Below are positions 1 through 8,767 of a stretch of 64,000 bases of DNA, in pieces. The notes under the pieces were generated by a model. The model did not search any database and was not told the origin of the DNA. It was given only the letters and a program-made list of their open reading frames with translations. Position 1 is the first letter of the stretch. Every line of letters starts with the position of its first letter. Source of the stretch: CADEDH01 sp965262175 (GTDB taxonomy: Bacteria; Actinomycetota; Acidimicrobiia; Acidimicrobiales; SZUA-35); NCBI GenBank assembly GCA_965262175.1, contig CBDHES010000002.1, forward strand, positions 1,984,001 to 2,048,000. The letters are read 5' to 3'. The position numbers and the translations under genes are program-made.

Positions 1-4
1 GGCC

Positions 5-1978
5 ATGGCCGTCCGGGTCGCGGTCTTCGCCCTGCCCATCGTCGCCTCGTTCCTCGCCGCCCGGATGGCCAGCCCCGTCGTCTGGCACCCGGCGGGGTGG
101 CTCGGTCTGGCGGTGTTCGTGGTCCAGGTCGGGGCCATCGGAGCCCTCGCCGCCCTCGTCGCCGAGCGTGCCCTGCGCAACGTCCTCCCCCTGGCCGAGT
201 TGCTCAACCTGACGCTGGTCTTCCCCGACCAGGCGCCGTCCCGGTTCAAGCTGGCGCTCCGGTCGGGCACGATCCGCCAGCTCAAGGGTTCGCTCGACGG
301 CGAGGCGCCGGCCGACCATCAGGAGGCAGCCGAGGAGCTGGTGGCCATGGTCACCAGTCTCGGGCGCCATGAACCCCTGACCCGGGGCCACACCGAACGG
401 GTCCGGGCCTACTGCGACCTGATCGGCGATGAGCTGGGCCTCACCCCTCACGACCGGCAGATGCTCAGCTGGGCGGCCCTGGTCCACGATGTGGGCAAGC
501 TGACCGTGCCGCCGGAGATTCTGAACAGCCCCGGCCGACCGACCGACGAGGAGTGGCAGATCCTCCGGGGTCACCCCGAGGCGGGCGCCGAGCTGGTGGC
601 CCCCCTTGCCGACTGGCTCGGCCCGTGGCGGCTGGCGGCCAGCGAGCACCATGAACGGTGGGACGGCAGCGGCTACCCGAACGGTCTGGCCGGCACCGAC
701 ATCAGCCTGGCCGGTCGGATCGTGGCCGTGGCCGACGCCTATGACGTCATCACCGCCAAGCGCTCCTACAAGGAGGCGCTCTCGTCGGAGGCGGCCCGGG
801 AGGAGCTGGTCCGCTGCTCCGGTACCCAGTTCGACCCGACCGTGGTCCGGGCACTGCTGCAGTCGTCGCTCCGGCGGTCCCGGCGCAACGCCGGCTTCCT
901 CGGCTGGGTGTCGGAGGTCGGGCTCAGCACCGTCCCCCGGGCCTTCGGTCAGCTGGCCGGTTCGGTCACCACCGTGGTGGCCACCGGAACCATGGCGGCG
1001 GTGATGGCCACCAACCCGTCGATGATCGCCCCCGAGCCCGCCACGTTCCAGGCCGTCGACGCCGGGGCTCCGGCCGGACTGGCGTTCACCCCCTCCTCGT
1101 CGTCGGAGCCCGACGTCTCGGAGGGGCCATCGTCGTCCACCACCGAGACGCCGGAGGCCACGACGACCAGCGAGCCGTCGACGACGACCGACCCGGCGAC
1201 CGTCGACGCCGAGGCCACCACCACCTCGACGACCGACGCTCCGGCGGGGGACGCCCCGACGACGGCGCCCCCGACCACCGCACCCCTGACGACCCTGCCC
1301 CCGTCCACCGCACCCCTGACGACCCTGCCCCCGACCACCGCCCCGCCCACGACGGCGCCCCCGACCACGGCACCTCCGACGACGACCACCGCTCCACCGA
1401 CGACCACGACGACCGCCCCACCGACCACGAGCGGGCCCACCGGCTCGGTCTTCTACCTGCACAACCCGGGGACCGGCGACTCGACCTCGCAGACGTTCAA
1501 GACGCTCGACACCGACCCGGTCGACGACGCCACTCAACCCAACTTCGACACCAACCGGGACTCGGTACCCGGCCTCCGCCTCGAGCCCACCACCAGCGGA
1601 TGGAGCGAGTCGGATCTCGTCCAGATCCAGCGGTTCGGCTACAACCCGAGCTCCGGGCAGCAGCTGAACGGACCGGTGCGGCTCACCCTCCACGCCGCCC
1701 TCGACGGCGCCGGGCCCCCGGTCACGGTCCGGGTCGCCCTCAGCGACTGCAACACCTGGTACCTGAGCTGCACCAACCTGGCGGAGACGTCGGTCGTGGT
1801 CTCGGCCGATGTCGCTGGCGGGTTCGCGGCCCACGTGGCTGACCTCGGCACCGTCGCCCACTCCTTCGGCGGTGGGCGACGACTGGTCATCCGGCTGATC
1901 GCCGAGGGATCCCAGACGGTCCACACCGCCTTCGACTCGGTGCCCTACCCCTCGGCGCTCGAGGTGACCTGGCAGTAA
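5..1978 (+). CDS. HD-GYP domain membrane protein with external Thr/Pro-rich stalk (5' end may lie outside window)
   Basis: Two hydrophobic segments (about residues 4-20 and 33-54) are followed by an HD-GYP phosphohydrolase domain (about 125-290). The HD pair is H161-D162, with H129, H190, H215-H216 and D248 placed as in the family, and the GYP signature is at 223-225. HD-GYP proteins hydrolyse cyclic di-GMP. A further hydrophobic segment (about 316-336) leads to a long Ser/Thr/Pro/Glu stalk (about 362-480) with TTAPPTTAPPTT-type repeats and a beta-rich C-terminal domain (481-657) holding two Cys in SDCNTWYLSC. The layout suggests a cytoplasmic enzyme tethered to an extracellular domain. The gene opens four bases into the window, so a longer N-terminus upstream is possible. 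HD-GYP assignment is secure; role of the C-terminal domain is unknown. Confidence 0.85.
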   Translation: MAVRVAVFALPIVASFLAARMASPVVWHPAGWLGLAVFVVQVGAIGALAALVAERALRNVLPLAELLNLTLVFPDQAPSRFKLALRSGTIRQLKGSLDGEAPADHQEAAEELVAMVTSLGRHEPLTRGHTERVRAYCDLIGDELGLTPHDRQMLSWAALVHDVGKLTVPPEILNSPGRPTDEEWQILRGHPEAGAELVAPLADWLGPWRLAASEHHERWDGSGYPNGLAGTDISLAGRIVAVADAYDVITAKRSYKEALSSEAAREELVRCSGTQFDPTVVRALLQSSLRRSRRNAGFLGWVSEVGLSTVPRAFGQLAGSVTTVVATGTMAAVMATNPSMIAPEPATFQAVDAGAPAGLAFTPSSSSEPDVSEGPSSSTTETPEATTTSEPSTTTDPATVDAEATTTSTTDAPAGDAPTTAPPTTAPLTTLPPSTAPLTTLPPTTAPPTTAPPTTAPPTTTTAPPTTTTTAPPTTSGPTGSVFYLHNPGTGDSTSQTFKTLDTDPVDDATQPNFDTNRDSVPGLRLEPTTSGWSESDLVQIQRFGYNPSSGQQLNGPVRLTLHAALDGAGPPVTVRVALSDCNTWYLSCTNLAETSVVVSADVAGGFAAHVADLGTVAHSFGGGRRLVIRLIAEGSQTVHTAFDSVPYPSALEVTWQ

Positions 1979-2142
1979 CCCCCGGTTGGGGAGGTTCGCC
2001 CACGGCCGGCCGGAGCGACGGGGAATGGGCGGGTTGGTTGTGAACGTTTGCGGAACGTTGCGGCTCAATCCTTGCCGCAGCGGCGTGGCGCCGCCTACCT
2101 CGGTGGTCGCTACTACCCATCCGTCGAAAAGGGACCATCGAC

Positions 2143-3156
2143 ATGAGATCCAAGCAACTGGCGGGCGTCCTCGCGCTCGTGGCCGCGCTGGCGGCGCTCC
2201 TCCTACCCACCATGGCCTCGGCCGAAGAATCGAATCGGGGCCCGGCGGTCGTGATCGCCAACCGAGGCTCCGGCGATCTGACCGTCATCGACTCGGCCAC
2301 GCTGACCACCGAGACCGTCGATCTGCCGGGCACCGCCGAGCCGATGTACGTCAACCATGACCGCTTCCGCGACGTGGTCGTGGTCGGCGATCGGGCGGCC
2401 AGCACGGTCTGGTTCCTCGACGACGAGACCTACGACGTCGTCGACTCGGTGGCCGTTGGCGACGGAGTCTTCCACCAGTGGGTCGACCCGTACCGCCACC
2501 AGTTGTGGGTCGTCGGCGACACGTCCCGCACCGTGACCGTCATCAACATCAACGAGGCCAGCGTGTTGGCCACCATCGACATCCCGGCCGACCTGGTCGA
2601 GCGGGGTGGGGTGCCCCACGATGTGTTCGTGGCCGGCAATCGGGCCTTCGTGTCGATCCTCAACCTCGACGACGGTACGGGCGTCGTCCTCCAGTACTCG
2701 ACCCGGACCTTCGCCGAGACCGGCCGGATCAGCACCGGCGGCGACCCCCATCTCTTCGTCGACGGGCGGTTCGTCTACGTCGCGTCCCAGTTCGGGAGTA
2801 CGGTCTCCCGGTACCGGGTCAGGGACCTGGCGCCTCGGGGGACCATCGACATCCCGGCCGCTCACGGCATCTTCATCACCGACCGTAACGAGGTGCTGGT
2901 CACCAACATCACCGGCGGCGGGACCGATGCGGTGTGGGAGCTGAATCGGGCGCTGACCCGGGTGCGGGACATCGTGGACACCTCGGTGCCGGTCCCCCAC
3001 AACATCACCGTCGACGGCCGTCGCCAGATGTTCATCACCCATTCCGGCGCCGCGGCCGATCAGGTGTCGATCATCGACCTGGAGCGGCGTGGCTTCGGCG
3101 ACGTCACCACGGTCACCGCCGGCACCAACCCGTTCGGCCTGGCCTACGTACCCTAG
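2143..3156 (+). CDS. Secreted YVTN-type beta-propeller repeat protein
   Basis: The 337-residue product starts with a clear Sec signal peptide (MRSKQL, hydrophobic core at 8-22, cleavage likely after MASA). Repeats of about 40 residues follow, with patterns such as VVIANRGSGDLTVIDSATL, VVGDTSRTVTVININ and HNITVDGRRQMFITH. These are typical of YVTN/surface-layer or lactonase-like beta-propellers. No catalytic residues can be assigned, so a binding or cell-surface role is as likely as an enzymatic one. It lies downstream of the HD-GYP gene after a 164-bp gap with no recognised gene, and its stop overlaps the tail of the convergent gene by 4 bp. Confidence 0.8.
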   Translation: MRSKQLAGVLALVAALAALLLPTMASAEESNRGPAVVIANRGSGDLTVIDSATLTTETVDLPGTAEPMYVNHDRFRDVVVVGDRAASTVWFLDDETYDVVDSVAVGDGVFHQWVDPYRHQLWVVGDTSRTVTVININEASVLATIDIPADLVERGGVPHDVFVAGNRAFVSILNLDDGTGVVLQYSTRTFAETGRISTGGDPHLFVDGRFVYVASQFGSTVSRYRVRDLAPRGTIDIPAAHGIFITDRNEVLVTNITGGGTDAVWELNRALTRVRDIVDTSVPVPHNITVDGRRQMFITHSGAAADQVSIIDLERRGFGDVTTVTAGTNPFGLAYVP

Positions 3157-4352
3157 TTTTCTCCGGCCGCCAGCTCCTTCTGGAGCGGGGTCGGGAAGCT
3201 GGGCTTGACCACCGTCGGGCCCAGGGCCCCGTGGAGCCGTTCGACGTCGGCGTCGATCATCGCCCGATGGTCGGCGCCGACGTCCTCCAACAACCGGACC
3301 ACAACCTCCCCGTCGGGCCGCTGGGCCCACCCACCGACGATGCGACCATCGACCCACACCGTCGGTCCGATGTTCCCGTTGCGATCGAACAGCGGGCCTT
3401 GGTGGGGCCCGAGGTACCAGTCACGTTCCTTCCACCCCATCGGCGTCGGATCGAGGGACGGGAGCAGCCCGGTCCACGGCCCGGGATCGGGTTCCGGCTC
3501 GACGTCGTCGCCGAGGACGAGTCCGGGCCGGCCGTCGAGGTCGACCTCGACCACGTCGAGGGCCGCCAGGGCGGTGGTCACCGCGGCCGCCGTCCACCCG
3601 GTCCACCACCGGAGGTCGGTGATCGTCGCCGGGCCGAATCGCCGCAGCCATGCCTCGACGAGCGCCGCCGATGCCTCGGCCGCCGTGACCGCGTCACGGC
3701 CTCCACCGTCGCGGTCGCCGGGCAACCACCGGTGGCGGAGGTGCCAGGTGTACTGGCGCCCCGTCCAGTTCCCGGCCGGGCGGCCCCGCATGAGCACGCC
3801 CTCGTTGGCCAACACGGCGAGCACCCGTGACGTGGCACCGGCAGTCACCTCGTTTCGGGTTCCGGACCCCATCACCAGCTTGGTCGTCAGTCGGGGGACG
3901 CGGGCGGTGATCGATCGGGCCGGGAGGCCGTCGTCGGCCTCGTCGAGCACCTCGATCACCTCGTCGCGGGCGTCGGCCAGCCACCGGCCAGGATCGGCGA
4001 CACCGGAATCGACGAGGAAGCCCTCCAGCCGTTTGCGCTCGGTTCGGGCCACGGCGTCGGTCGAGGACCGCTCGACCATGTCGAGGTCGCCGACCCGGGC
4101 CACGAACAGGGTCCGTCGCATGGCCAGAACTCGAGCCACCGTCCGATCGACGTAGAGGGCGGTCGTCACCTGCTCGACCTCGGGGTCGGCGAGCCGGGCC
4201 AGCGCCGACAGGAAGACCGTGGCGGGATCGGTGGCGTGGAGCACGACCATGGCTTCGGTGACCGACGCCACGTCGTCGAGCGGTTCGACCAGGGCGTGGC
4301 GCCTGGCCAGACGGGCCCGTCGCTCGGCGACGTCGAACCTCGGGACGGTCAT
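3153..4352 (-). CDS. Winged-helix DNA-binding domain protein (HTH_42, YcaQ/AlkZ-like family)
   Basis: The 399-residue product starts MTVPRFDVAERRARLARRH and carries the family pattern of an N-terminal VTEAMVVLHATDPATVFLSALARL stretch, a middle winged-helix region with RVLAVLANEGVLMRGRP and GNWTGRQYTWHLRHRW, and a C-terminal LLPSLDPTPMGWKERDWYLG/GPLFDRNGNIGPTVWVDGRIVGGW block. These features match the HTH_42 superfamily that includes the DNA glycosylases AlkZ and YcaQ. Whether this member is a glycosylase or only binds DNA cannot be decided here; the QVD-type catalytic motif of AlkZ was not identified. It faces the beta-propeller gene tail to tail and lies just upstream of the oxidoreductase gene on the same strand. 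Confidence 0.8.
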   Translation of the reverse strand: MTVPRFDVAERRARLARRHALVEPLDDVASVTEAMVVLHATDPATVFLSALARLADPEVEQVTTALYVDRTVARVLAMRRTLFVARVGDLDMVERSSTDAVARTERKRLEGFLVDSGVADPGRWLADARDEVIEVLDEADDGLPARSITARVPRLTTKLVMGSGTRNEVTAGATSRVLAVLANEGVLMRGRPAGNWTGRQYTWHLRHRWLPGDRDGGGRDAVTAAEASAALVEAWLRRFGPATITDLRWWTGWTAAAVTTALAALDVVEVDLDGRPGLVLGDDVEPEPDPGPWTGLLPSLDPTPMGWKERDWYLGPHQGPLFDRNGNIGPTVWVDGRIVGGWAQRPDGEVVVRLLEDVGADHRAMIDADVERLHGALGPTVVKPSFPTPLQKELAAGEN

Positions 4353-4375
4353 CCACCCAAGCTAGGTCGACGATC

Positions 4376-5263
4376 TCAGGTCTGCAGCGCCACGACATCG
4401 GCCACCGATTCGACGGCGGCCGGCCACGACGTCGGCGGGACGGCGGGGCGGATCACGAACTTCGAGAACCCGACCTCGCAGAAGGCCTCGATCCGCTCGG
4501 CCAACCCCGTGGCCCCGACCCCGACGACCTCGGCCGGGTCGAAGCCGGGGCGGCGGGATTCGATGGCGGCCCGCACCTCGTCGGTGATCCCGCCTTCGAC
4601 CCAGCTCAGGTTCATCCCGTAGTGCTCACCGTCGATCGACCGGCCGACCTCCGCCGCGGCTTCGGTGATCGTGTCGCGTGCGGCGGCGGCCTCGGTCGGC
4701 GTGCACAGGCCGGGCATCCACCCCTCGCCGAGGCGACCGCATCGCCGCAGGGCGGCCGGGACCTGACCGCCGAGCCAGACCTCGAGGGGGTCCTGGACGG
4801 GACGGACCGGCAGCCGGACCGATCGGTAGGTGTGAAACCGCCCGTCGAGCTGCAGCGTCTCGCCGGCCCAGAGGGTCCGCATGATCTCCAGCGCCTCCTC
4901 CAGCATCGCCGACCGGTCGTCGGCGGCCACGGCCTGCGCATCGAGCTCGGAGGGGGTCCGGAGCCCGAGCACGAACAGCAGCAGGAGCCGACCCCCGGAG
5001 AGCTGGTCGAGGGTGGCCAGCTCCTTGGCCAGACGGACCGGGTCTCGTCCGGGGACGATCAGGTGGGTTCCGATCTTGAGCCGCTCCCGGCGCCCGGCCG
5101 CCACGCCGAGGGCGGCGATCGGGTCGAAGACCTGGCCGGTGATCACGTCGGGGACCCAGATCGAGTCGTACCCGAGGTCGTCGAGGGCGTCGACGAGACC
5201 GACATAGCCTCGGGGGTCGTCGGTGGCACCGGCGCCGGCCGCCACCCCGATCCTGACCTTCAT
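4376..5263 (-). CDS. LLM-class F420-dependent oxidoreductase
   Basis: The 295-residue product is a bacterial luciferase-like monooxygenase fold protein. Its start MKVRIGVAAG is followed by LVDALDDLGYDSIWVPDVI, PIAALGVAAGRRERLKIGTHL and RDPVRLAKELATLDQLSGGRLLL, the standard order of the F420-dependent LLM family, then LPVRPVQDPLEVWLGGQVP. The ATG at 5263 is chosen because GGTGGGGGGACG lies just upstream and the fold begins exactly there; the frame stays open further upstream but encodes low-complexity sequence antisense to the next gene. Substrate unknown. The hydride donor is predicted to be reduced F420, in keeping with an actinobacterial host. Confidence 0.85.
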   Translation of the reverse strand: MKVRIGVAAGAGATDDPRGYVGLVDALDDLGYDSIWVPDVITGQVFDPIAALGVAAGRRERLKIGTHLIVPGRDPVRLAKELATLDQLSGGRLLLLFVLGLRTPSELDAQAVAADDRSAMLEEALEIMRTLWAGETLQLDGRFHTYRSVRLPVRPVQDPLEVWLGGQVPAALRRCGRLGEGWMPGLCTPTEAAAARDTITEAAAEVGRSIDGEHYGMNLSWVEGGITDEVRAAIESRRPGFDPAEVVGVGATGLAERIEAFCEVGFSKFVIRPAVPPTSWPAAVESVADVVALQT

Positions 5264-5285
5264 CGTCCCCCCACCCATCGGCTTC

Positions 5286-5615
5286 TCATGCGAGGAGGGC
5301 GGCCACGACGGCCACTGCGTTGGCCGCCACGACGCCGGCCATCCACCGCTGCAGGCCGGCGACCTCGCTCCGAACGTCGGCCCGCAACTCCGCCATCTCA
5401 CCACGCAACTCGACCATCTCACCCCGCAACTCGGCCCGTAGCTCGGCCATCTCGCCACGGAGCATCGTCGTCGTTGCTGCGTGGTCGGAGCGGGTGACCA
5501 GCTCATCGTGGGACTGATACGGCAACATCTGCATCAACAGATCGGCGGCGTCGCCGCCGATGCTCTCCTCCAGCCTCGCATGCACCAGGCGACGCTGACC
5601 CTCGGATATCGACAT
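5286..5615 (-). CDS. Small coiled-coil protein with C-terminal membrane anchor
   Basis: A 109-residue protein of unrecognised family. Residues 1-45 are mixed helical (SISEGQRRLVHARLEESIGG). Residues about 52-88 form near-perfect heptad repeats of LRGEMAE/LRAE/LRGEMVE, encoded by imperfect 21-bp tandem DNA repeats, which predicts a parallel coiled coil. The last 18 residues (WMAGVVAANAVAVVAALLA) form a single membrane span with no cytoplasmic tail. The shape suits a tail-anchored oligomer. It sits between the P450 and the F420 oxidoreductase on the same strand, 22 bp upstream of the latter, so co-transcription is likely. No function can be inferred. Confidence 0.65.
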   Translation of the reverse strand: MSISEGQRRLVHARLEESIGGDAADLLMQMLPYQSHDELVTRSDHAATTTMLRGEMAELRAELRGEMVELRGEMAELRADVRSEVAGLQRWMAGVVAANAVAVVAALLA

Positions 5616-5684
5616 CGGAAGCTTCCCATCATCGGGTCGGGCCCGTCGAGCGGACCGCGGATCTGGCGGGGGAAGCCGGGTGGG

Positions 5685-6869
5685 TCAGCCCAGGGCGAAG
5701 GGGAGTTCCCGGGGGCCCCGGATCTGCCCGGTCGACCATCGGACGGTCGTGTCGGGGGCGAGGGAGAAGTCGGGGTAGGCGGCCAGCCACTCCTCGATGG
5801 CGACCCGCAGCTCGAGGCGGGCCAGGTTGGAGCCGAGGCACCGGTGGATTCCGAGGCCGAACGCCGCATGGCGGTTCTTGGCCCGATCGATGATGACCTT
5901 ATCGGGATCGTCGAAGGCCTCCGGATCGCGGTTGGCGGCCGGGAACGGGAGCAACATCCACTCGCCGGCCTGGACCGGGCACCCGTTGAGCTCGTGGTTG
6001 CGGGCGACGATCCGGGCCATGGTGACCGGAGCGTAGGCCCGGAGGAACTCCTCGACGGCGGTCGGCATCAACTCGGGCTCGGCGACCAGCCGCTCCCGGT
6101 CCTCCGGGTGGGTCGCCAGGTGCCACAGGCTCGACCCGATGGCCGACCAGGTGGTGTCGATCCCGGCCACCAGCAGCAGGAGCACGGTCCCGATGATGTG
6201 GTTCTCCGAGAGGGGCTGCCCGGCGAACTCGATGTCGATCAGGTAGGAGATCAGGTCGTCGCGCGGGTTCTCCCGATGCTCGTCGACCCGCTGCTTCAGG
6301 TAGTAGCCGAGGGTCTCCTCCTCCGGGAGGTCATCCTGGCCGCCGGGGTTCTCCAGGATCAGGCCGATGAAGTGGCGGAACAGATCGCCGTCCTCGGCCG
6401 GTACGCCGAGCATCTCGGCGATCACCTTGACCGGGATGTGCTGGGTGTAGTGCTGGGCGGCGTCGACCTGGCCATCCACGATCGGCAGGTCGGCGATCAG
6501 GTCCCGGCACAGCTGGCGGGTCGTGTCCTCCCACTGGGAGATGACCTTGGGGGAGAACGGCGGCAGGAGCAGCTTCCGGGCCTCGTGGTGGACCGGCGGA
6601 TCGGAGGTGATGGGCGGGGCCGGGCCGAGGGGCGGCGGCTCCTCGGGGCGTTGGGGCGAGACGACGACGCCCTGGGACGTGTAGTTCTCGGTGTCGTAGG
6701 CGATGGTGGCGATGTCGGCGTGACGGGTCGGGAGCCAGGTGCCGCCGAACCGCTCGGTGTGGGCGACCGGACACCGTTCTCGGAGGTCGTCCCAGATCTC
6801 GTGGACGTTCTCGTTGTACGCCGGGTCGGTGTGGTCGAAATCGGTGGCCCAGTTGCGAACGTCGCTCAT
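5685..6869 (-). CDS. Cytochrome P450
   Basis: The 394-residue length is normal for a soluble bacterial P450. The I-helix reads LLLVAGIDTTWSAIGSSL with the acidic-Thr pair DTT, the K-helix ExxR appears in EEFLRAYAP, and the haem-binding loop is AFGLGIHRCLGSNLARLE with C344 as thiolate ligand. It oxidises an unknown hydrophobic substrate with electrons from a ferredoxin or flavodoxin partner. It is a close paralogue of the P450 at 38469-39662; both share the N-terminal layout with DWDH/DFDH and NELRE/DDLRER. It is divergent from tlyA with 48 bp between starts. Confidence 0.93.
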   Translation of the reverse strand: MSDVRNWATDFDHTDPAYNENVHEIWDDLRERCPVAHTERFGGTWLPTRHADIATIAYDTENYTSQGVVVSPQRPEEPPPLGPAPPITSDPPVHHEARKLLLPPFSPKVISQWEDTTRQLCRDLIADLPIVDGQVDAAQHYTQHIPVKVIAEMLGVPAEDGDLFRHFIGLILENPGGQDDLPEEETLGYYLKQRVDEHRENPRDDLISYLIDIEFAGQPLSENHIIGTVLLLLVAGIDTTWSAIGSSLWHLATHPEDRERLVAEPELMPTAVEEFLRAYAPVTMARIVARNHELNGCPVQAGEWMLLPFPAANRDPEAFDDPDKVIIDRAKNRHAAFGLGIHRCLGSNLARLELRVAIEEWLAAYPDFSLAPDTTVRWSTGQIRGPRELPFALG

Positions 6870-6917
6870 GCCTTACACCGTACTGCCACGGGCCGGGTCC
6901 TGGCTAGGCTTGGATGG

Positions 6918-7628
6918 GTGCGACGGATTCCCTTGATCCGGGCTCTCGGCGATCTCGACCCACCGGTCGAGGATCCAACCGGGGCGCTGGCCGAGAACCG
7001 GGTCCTGGTCGACGGGGCGATCGTGACCAACCCCCGATCCCAGGTCCTGCCGACCGCCCGGATCGTCGTTCGGCCCCGCAATGAGCCCCGAGGGATCCGC
7101 AAACTCGCCCCGGCCCTCGACGCCTTCGACGTCGACGTCGACGGGGCGGTCGGGCTCGACCTCGGCGCCTGCACCGGCGGCTTCACCCAGGTGCTCCTCG
7201 ATCGGGGCGCGAGCCGGGTCTTCGCCGTCGATGTCGGCTACGGCCAGCTCCTCGGCTCGCTCCGCCAGGACCCCCGGGTGGTGAACCTCGAGCGGACCAA
7301 CATCGCCGCGGTCACCCCCGAGCTCCTCGGCCAGCGCCCCGACGTCGTGGTGTGCGATGTGACCAAGCTCGCCCTGCGGGACGTGGTCCGGCAACTGGTC
7401 GACAACGACGTACCCCAGCTCGGGACCCGGTTGGTGGGCCTGGTCAAGCCGATGTTCGAGTTGGGGACCGGTGAGCTCCCCGAGGGACCGGAGCTCGCTC
7501 GGGCCCTGGCCGTGGCCCGGGACGGCGTGGCGGCCGCCGGTTGGGTCGACCTCGCCTCGATCCCCTCGGCGATCCGGGGCCACCGGGGCGCGGTCGAGTA
7601 CTTCGTCCACGCCCGGTGGCCCGGGTGA
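6918..7628 (+). CDS. tlyA: TlyA-family rRNA 2'-O-methyltransferase (16S/23S), short S4 domain
   Basis: About 236 residues. A short S4-like RNA-binding stretch (LIRALGDLDPPVEDPTG, NRVLVDGAIVTNPRSQV) precedes an FtsJ-like methyltransferase domain with the SAM motif GLDLGACTGGFTQVLLDRGA, acidic loop VFAVDVGYGQL, VVVCDVTKLALRDVV and LVGLVKPMFELG. TlyA methylates 16S and 23S rRNA riboses and sets capreomycin sensitivity in mycobacteria. The GTG at 6918 is the best start: it opens the S4 region, and TAGGCT some 15 bp upstream could be a -10. The S4 domain lacks the usual RLDxxLVERGLA opening, so RNA recognition may differ. The 3' end abuts the convergent gene with no gap. Confidence 0.8.
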   Translation: MRRIPLIRALGDLDPPVEDPTGALAENRVLVDGAIVTNPRSQVLPTARIVVRPRNEPRGIRKLAPALDAFDVDVDGAVGLDLGACTGGFTQVLLDRGASRVFAVDVGYGQLLGSLRQDPRVVNLERTNIAAVTPELLGQRPDVVVCDVTKLALRDVVRQLVDNDVPQLGTRLVGLVKPMFELGTGELPEGPELARALAVARDGVAAAGWVDLASIPSAIRGHRGAVEYFVHARWPG

Positions 7629-8726
7629 TCACACCGCGGTGACGACGGTGAACAGGCTCTTCTCGAACCGCTTGCGGGTCAGGTCGAGTTCGATGATCCG
7701 CCCCCAGCTGTACACGTTGTAGGCGACCCGGTCGTCGTCGATCTCCAGACCCCCCTGGTACACGACCCAGTGGTCGGGCCACGGGGGGAGGTCCCGCTCC
7801 CCGGACTTGAGGATCGCCATGTTGAGCAGGATGAAGGCCGAGCCCCCGGCCTCCCACGCGGCATGACCGGCCTTGATGGCGTCGAGCTCGCCCGCCACGA
7901 AACAGGTGTCGACCTCGACGTCCTCCTTCAGCAGGATCTCCTCGGCCCAGCCCTTGATCTCCCACGGGTGGGTCATGCCCTGGAGCCCACTGACCAGGCC
8001 CTTGGCCGCCGCCTCCACCTTGAACAGCGTGTTCTCGGCGTTGCGCATGGTGGCGATCAGCATCCAGTCGGCCGGGTCCATCTTCTGGCCGATGTCGTCG
8101 GCCATCAGCTTCTCGGTGGCCTCGACCCGTTTGGTCCGGGACCAGAAGCCGCCGGTCTCGTAGAGCTGACGGCTGAGCTCGATGTAGCGTCGGGGCTGGG
8201 TTCGGGCCAGCTCGTACACGATCGACGTGGGCCCGCAGAAGTTCGACCGCTCCTGGTCGATCTCCAGGGCGCTCTGGCGGCGCTCCCGGAGGTTCTCCGC
8301 CAACGCCTTCTTGGAGATCTTGGCCCACAACCCACCCCGCTCCGACTGCTCGAACTGCTCAGCGGCAAAGGAGGCGAGGTCCTCGGCGGTGATGTCGGGA
8401 CGGTCGACGACCGAGTAGGTGAGGGTGTAGTGGGCCCCCTCCTGGTCGAACACCGCCGTCTCGCTGGTGACCAGATCACCGACGGTGACCTGCCCCAGGA
8501 CGTCATCGTCCCCTCCGGGGAAGGGCAGGTCCTCGTCGTAGAGACGCAAGGTGCAGGTCGATTCGAACAGGGCCTTGGCCCCGATGGGCCAGTCGTCACC
8601 GTCGTCCATGTCTCGACGGTGGGCGAAGTGGAGCTCACCGTCGCAGTAGACCTCCAGGCGACACTCGTCGCCGAAGAAGTCCTCCGAGTCGGTGCAGTGG
8701 AGGTTTTCGAGGATGATCTGCTTCAT
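7629..8726 (-). CDS. C2-like domain fused to a papain-like cysteine peptidase-like domain
   Basis: A 365-residue protein with two apparent parts. Residues 1-110 look like a beta-sandwich of C2 type: strands ILENLHCTDSEDFFGDECRL and TCTLRLYDEDLPF, an acidic loop GGDDDVLGQVTVGD, then HYTLTYSVV. Residues 120-365 look like a papain-like fold: C164 in SNFCGPTSIVYELA starts a helix, H319 lies in PPWPDHWVVYQGGLEI and N337 in RVAYNVYSWG, the usual Cys, His, Asn/Asp order and spacing. There is no signal peptide, so it is cytosolic or delivered by a non-Sec route. The family is not recognised with certainty. The C2-like part could dock it to membranes or partners. Triad assignment is an inference from motif order only. 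Confidence 0.6.
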   Translation of the reverse strand: MKQIILENLHCTDSEDFFGDECRLEVYCDGELHFAHRRDMDDGDDWPIGAKALFESTCTLRLYDEDLPFPGGDDDVLGQVTVGDLVTSETAVFDQEGAHYTLTYSVVDRPDITAEDLASFAAEQFEQSERGGLWAKISKKALAENLRERRQSALEIDQERSNFCGPTSIVYELARTQPRRYIELSRQLYETGGFWSRTKRVEATEKLMADDIGQKMDPADWMLIATMRNAENTLFKVEAAAKGLVSGLQGMTHPWEIKGWAEEILLKEDVEVDTCFVAGELDAIKAGHAAWEAGGSAFILLNMAILKSGERDLPPWPDHWVVYQGGLEIDDDRVAYNVYSWGRIIELDLTRKRFEKSLFTVVTAV

Positions 8727-8767
8727 CGCCGCAGGATGCTAGTTGTCCGTGCGGCCGCCGGCAGCTG

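Noticed and set aside
949..1440. Valine/glycine repeat protein on the minus strand (about 163 codons)
   Set aside because: It is the complement of the Thr/Pro stalk repeats of the HD-GYP protein; no ribosome site or other support.
2203..3357. Minus-strand 384-codon open frame opposite the beta-propeller gene
   Set aside because: Gly/Arg/Asp/His-rich shadow; the plus strand has a signal peptide and propeller repeats.
5481..6917. Long upstream extension of the TlyA frame
   Set aside because: It is antisense to the P450 and its product is low complexity; the methyltransferase family starts at about 6918.
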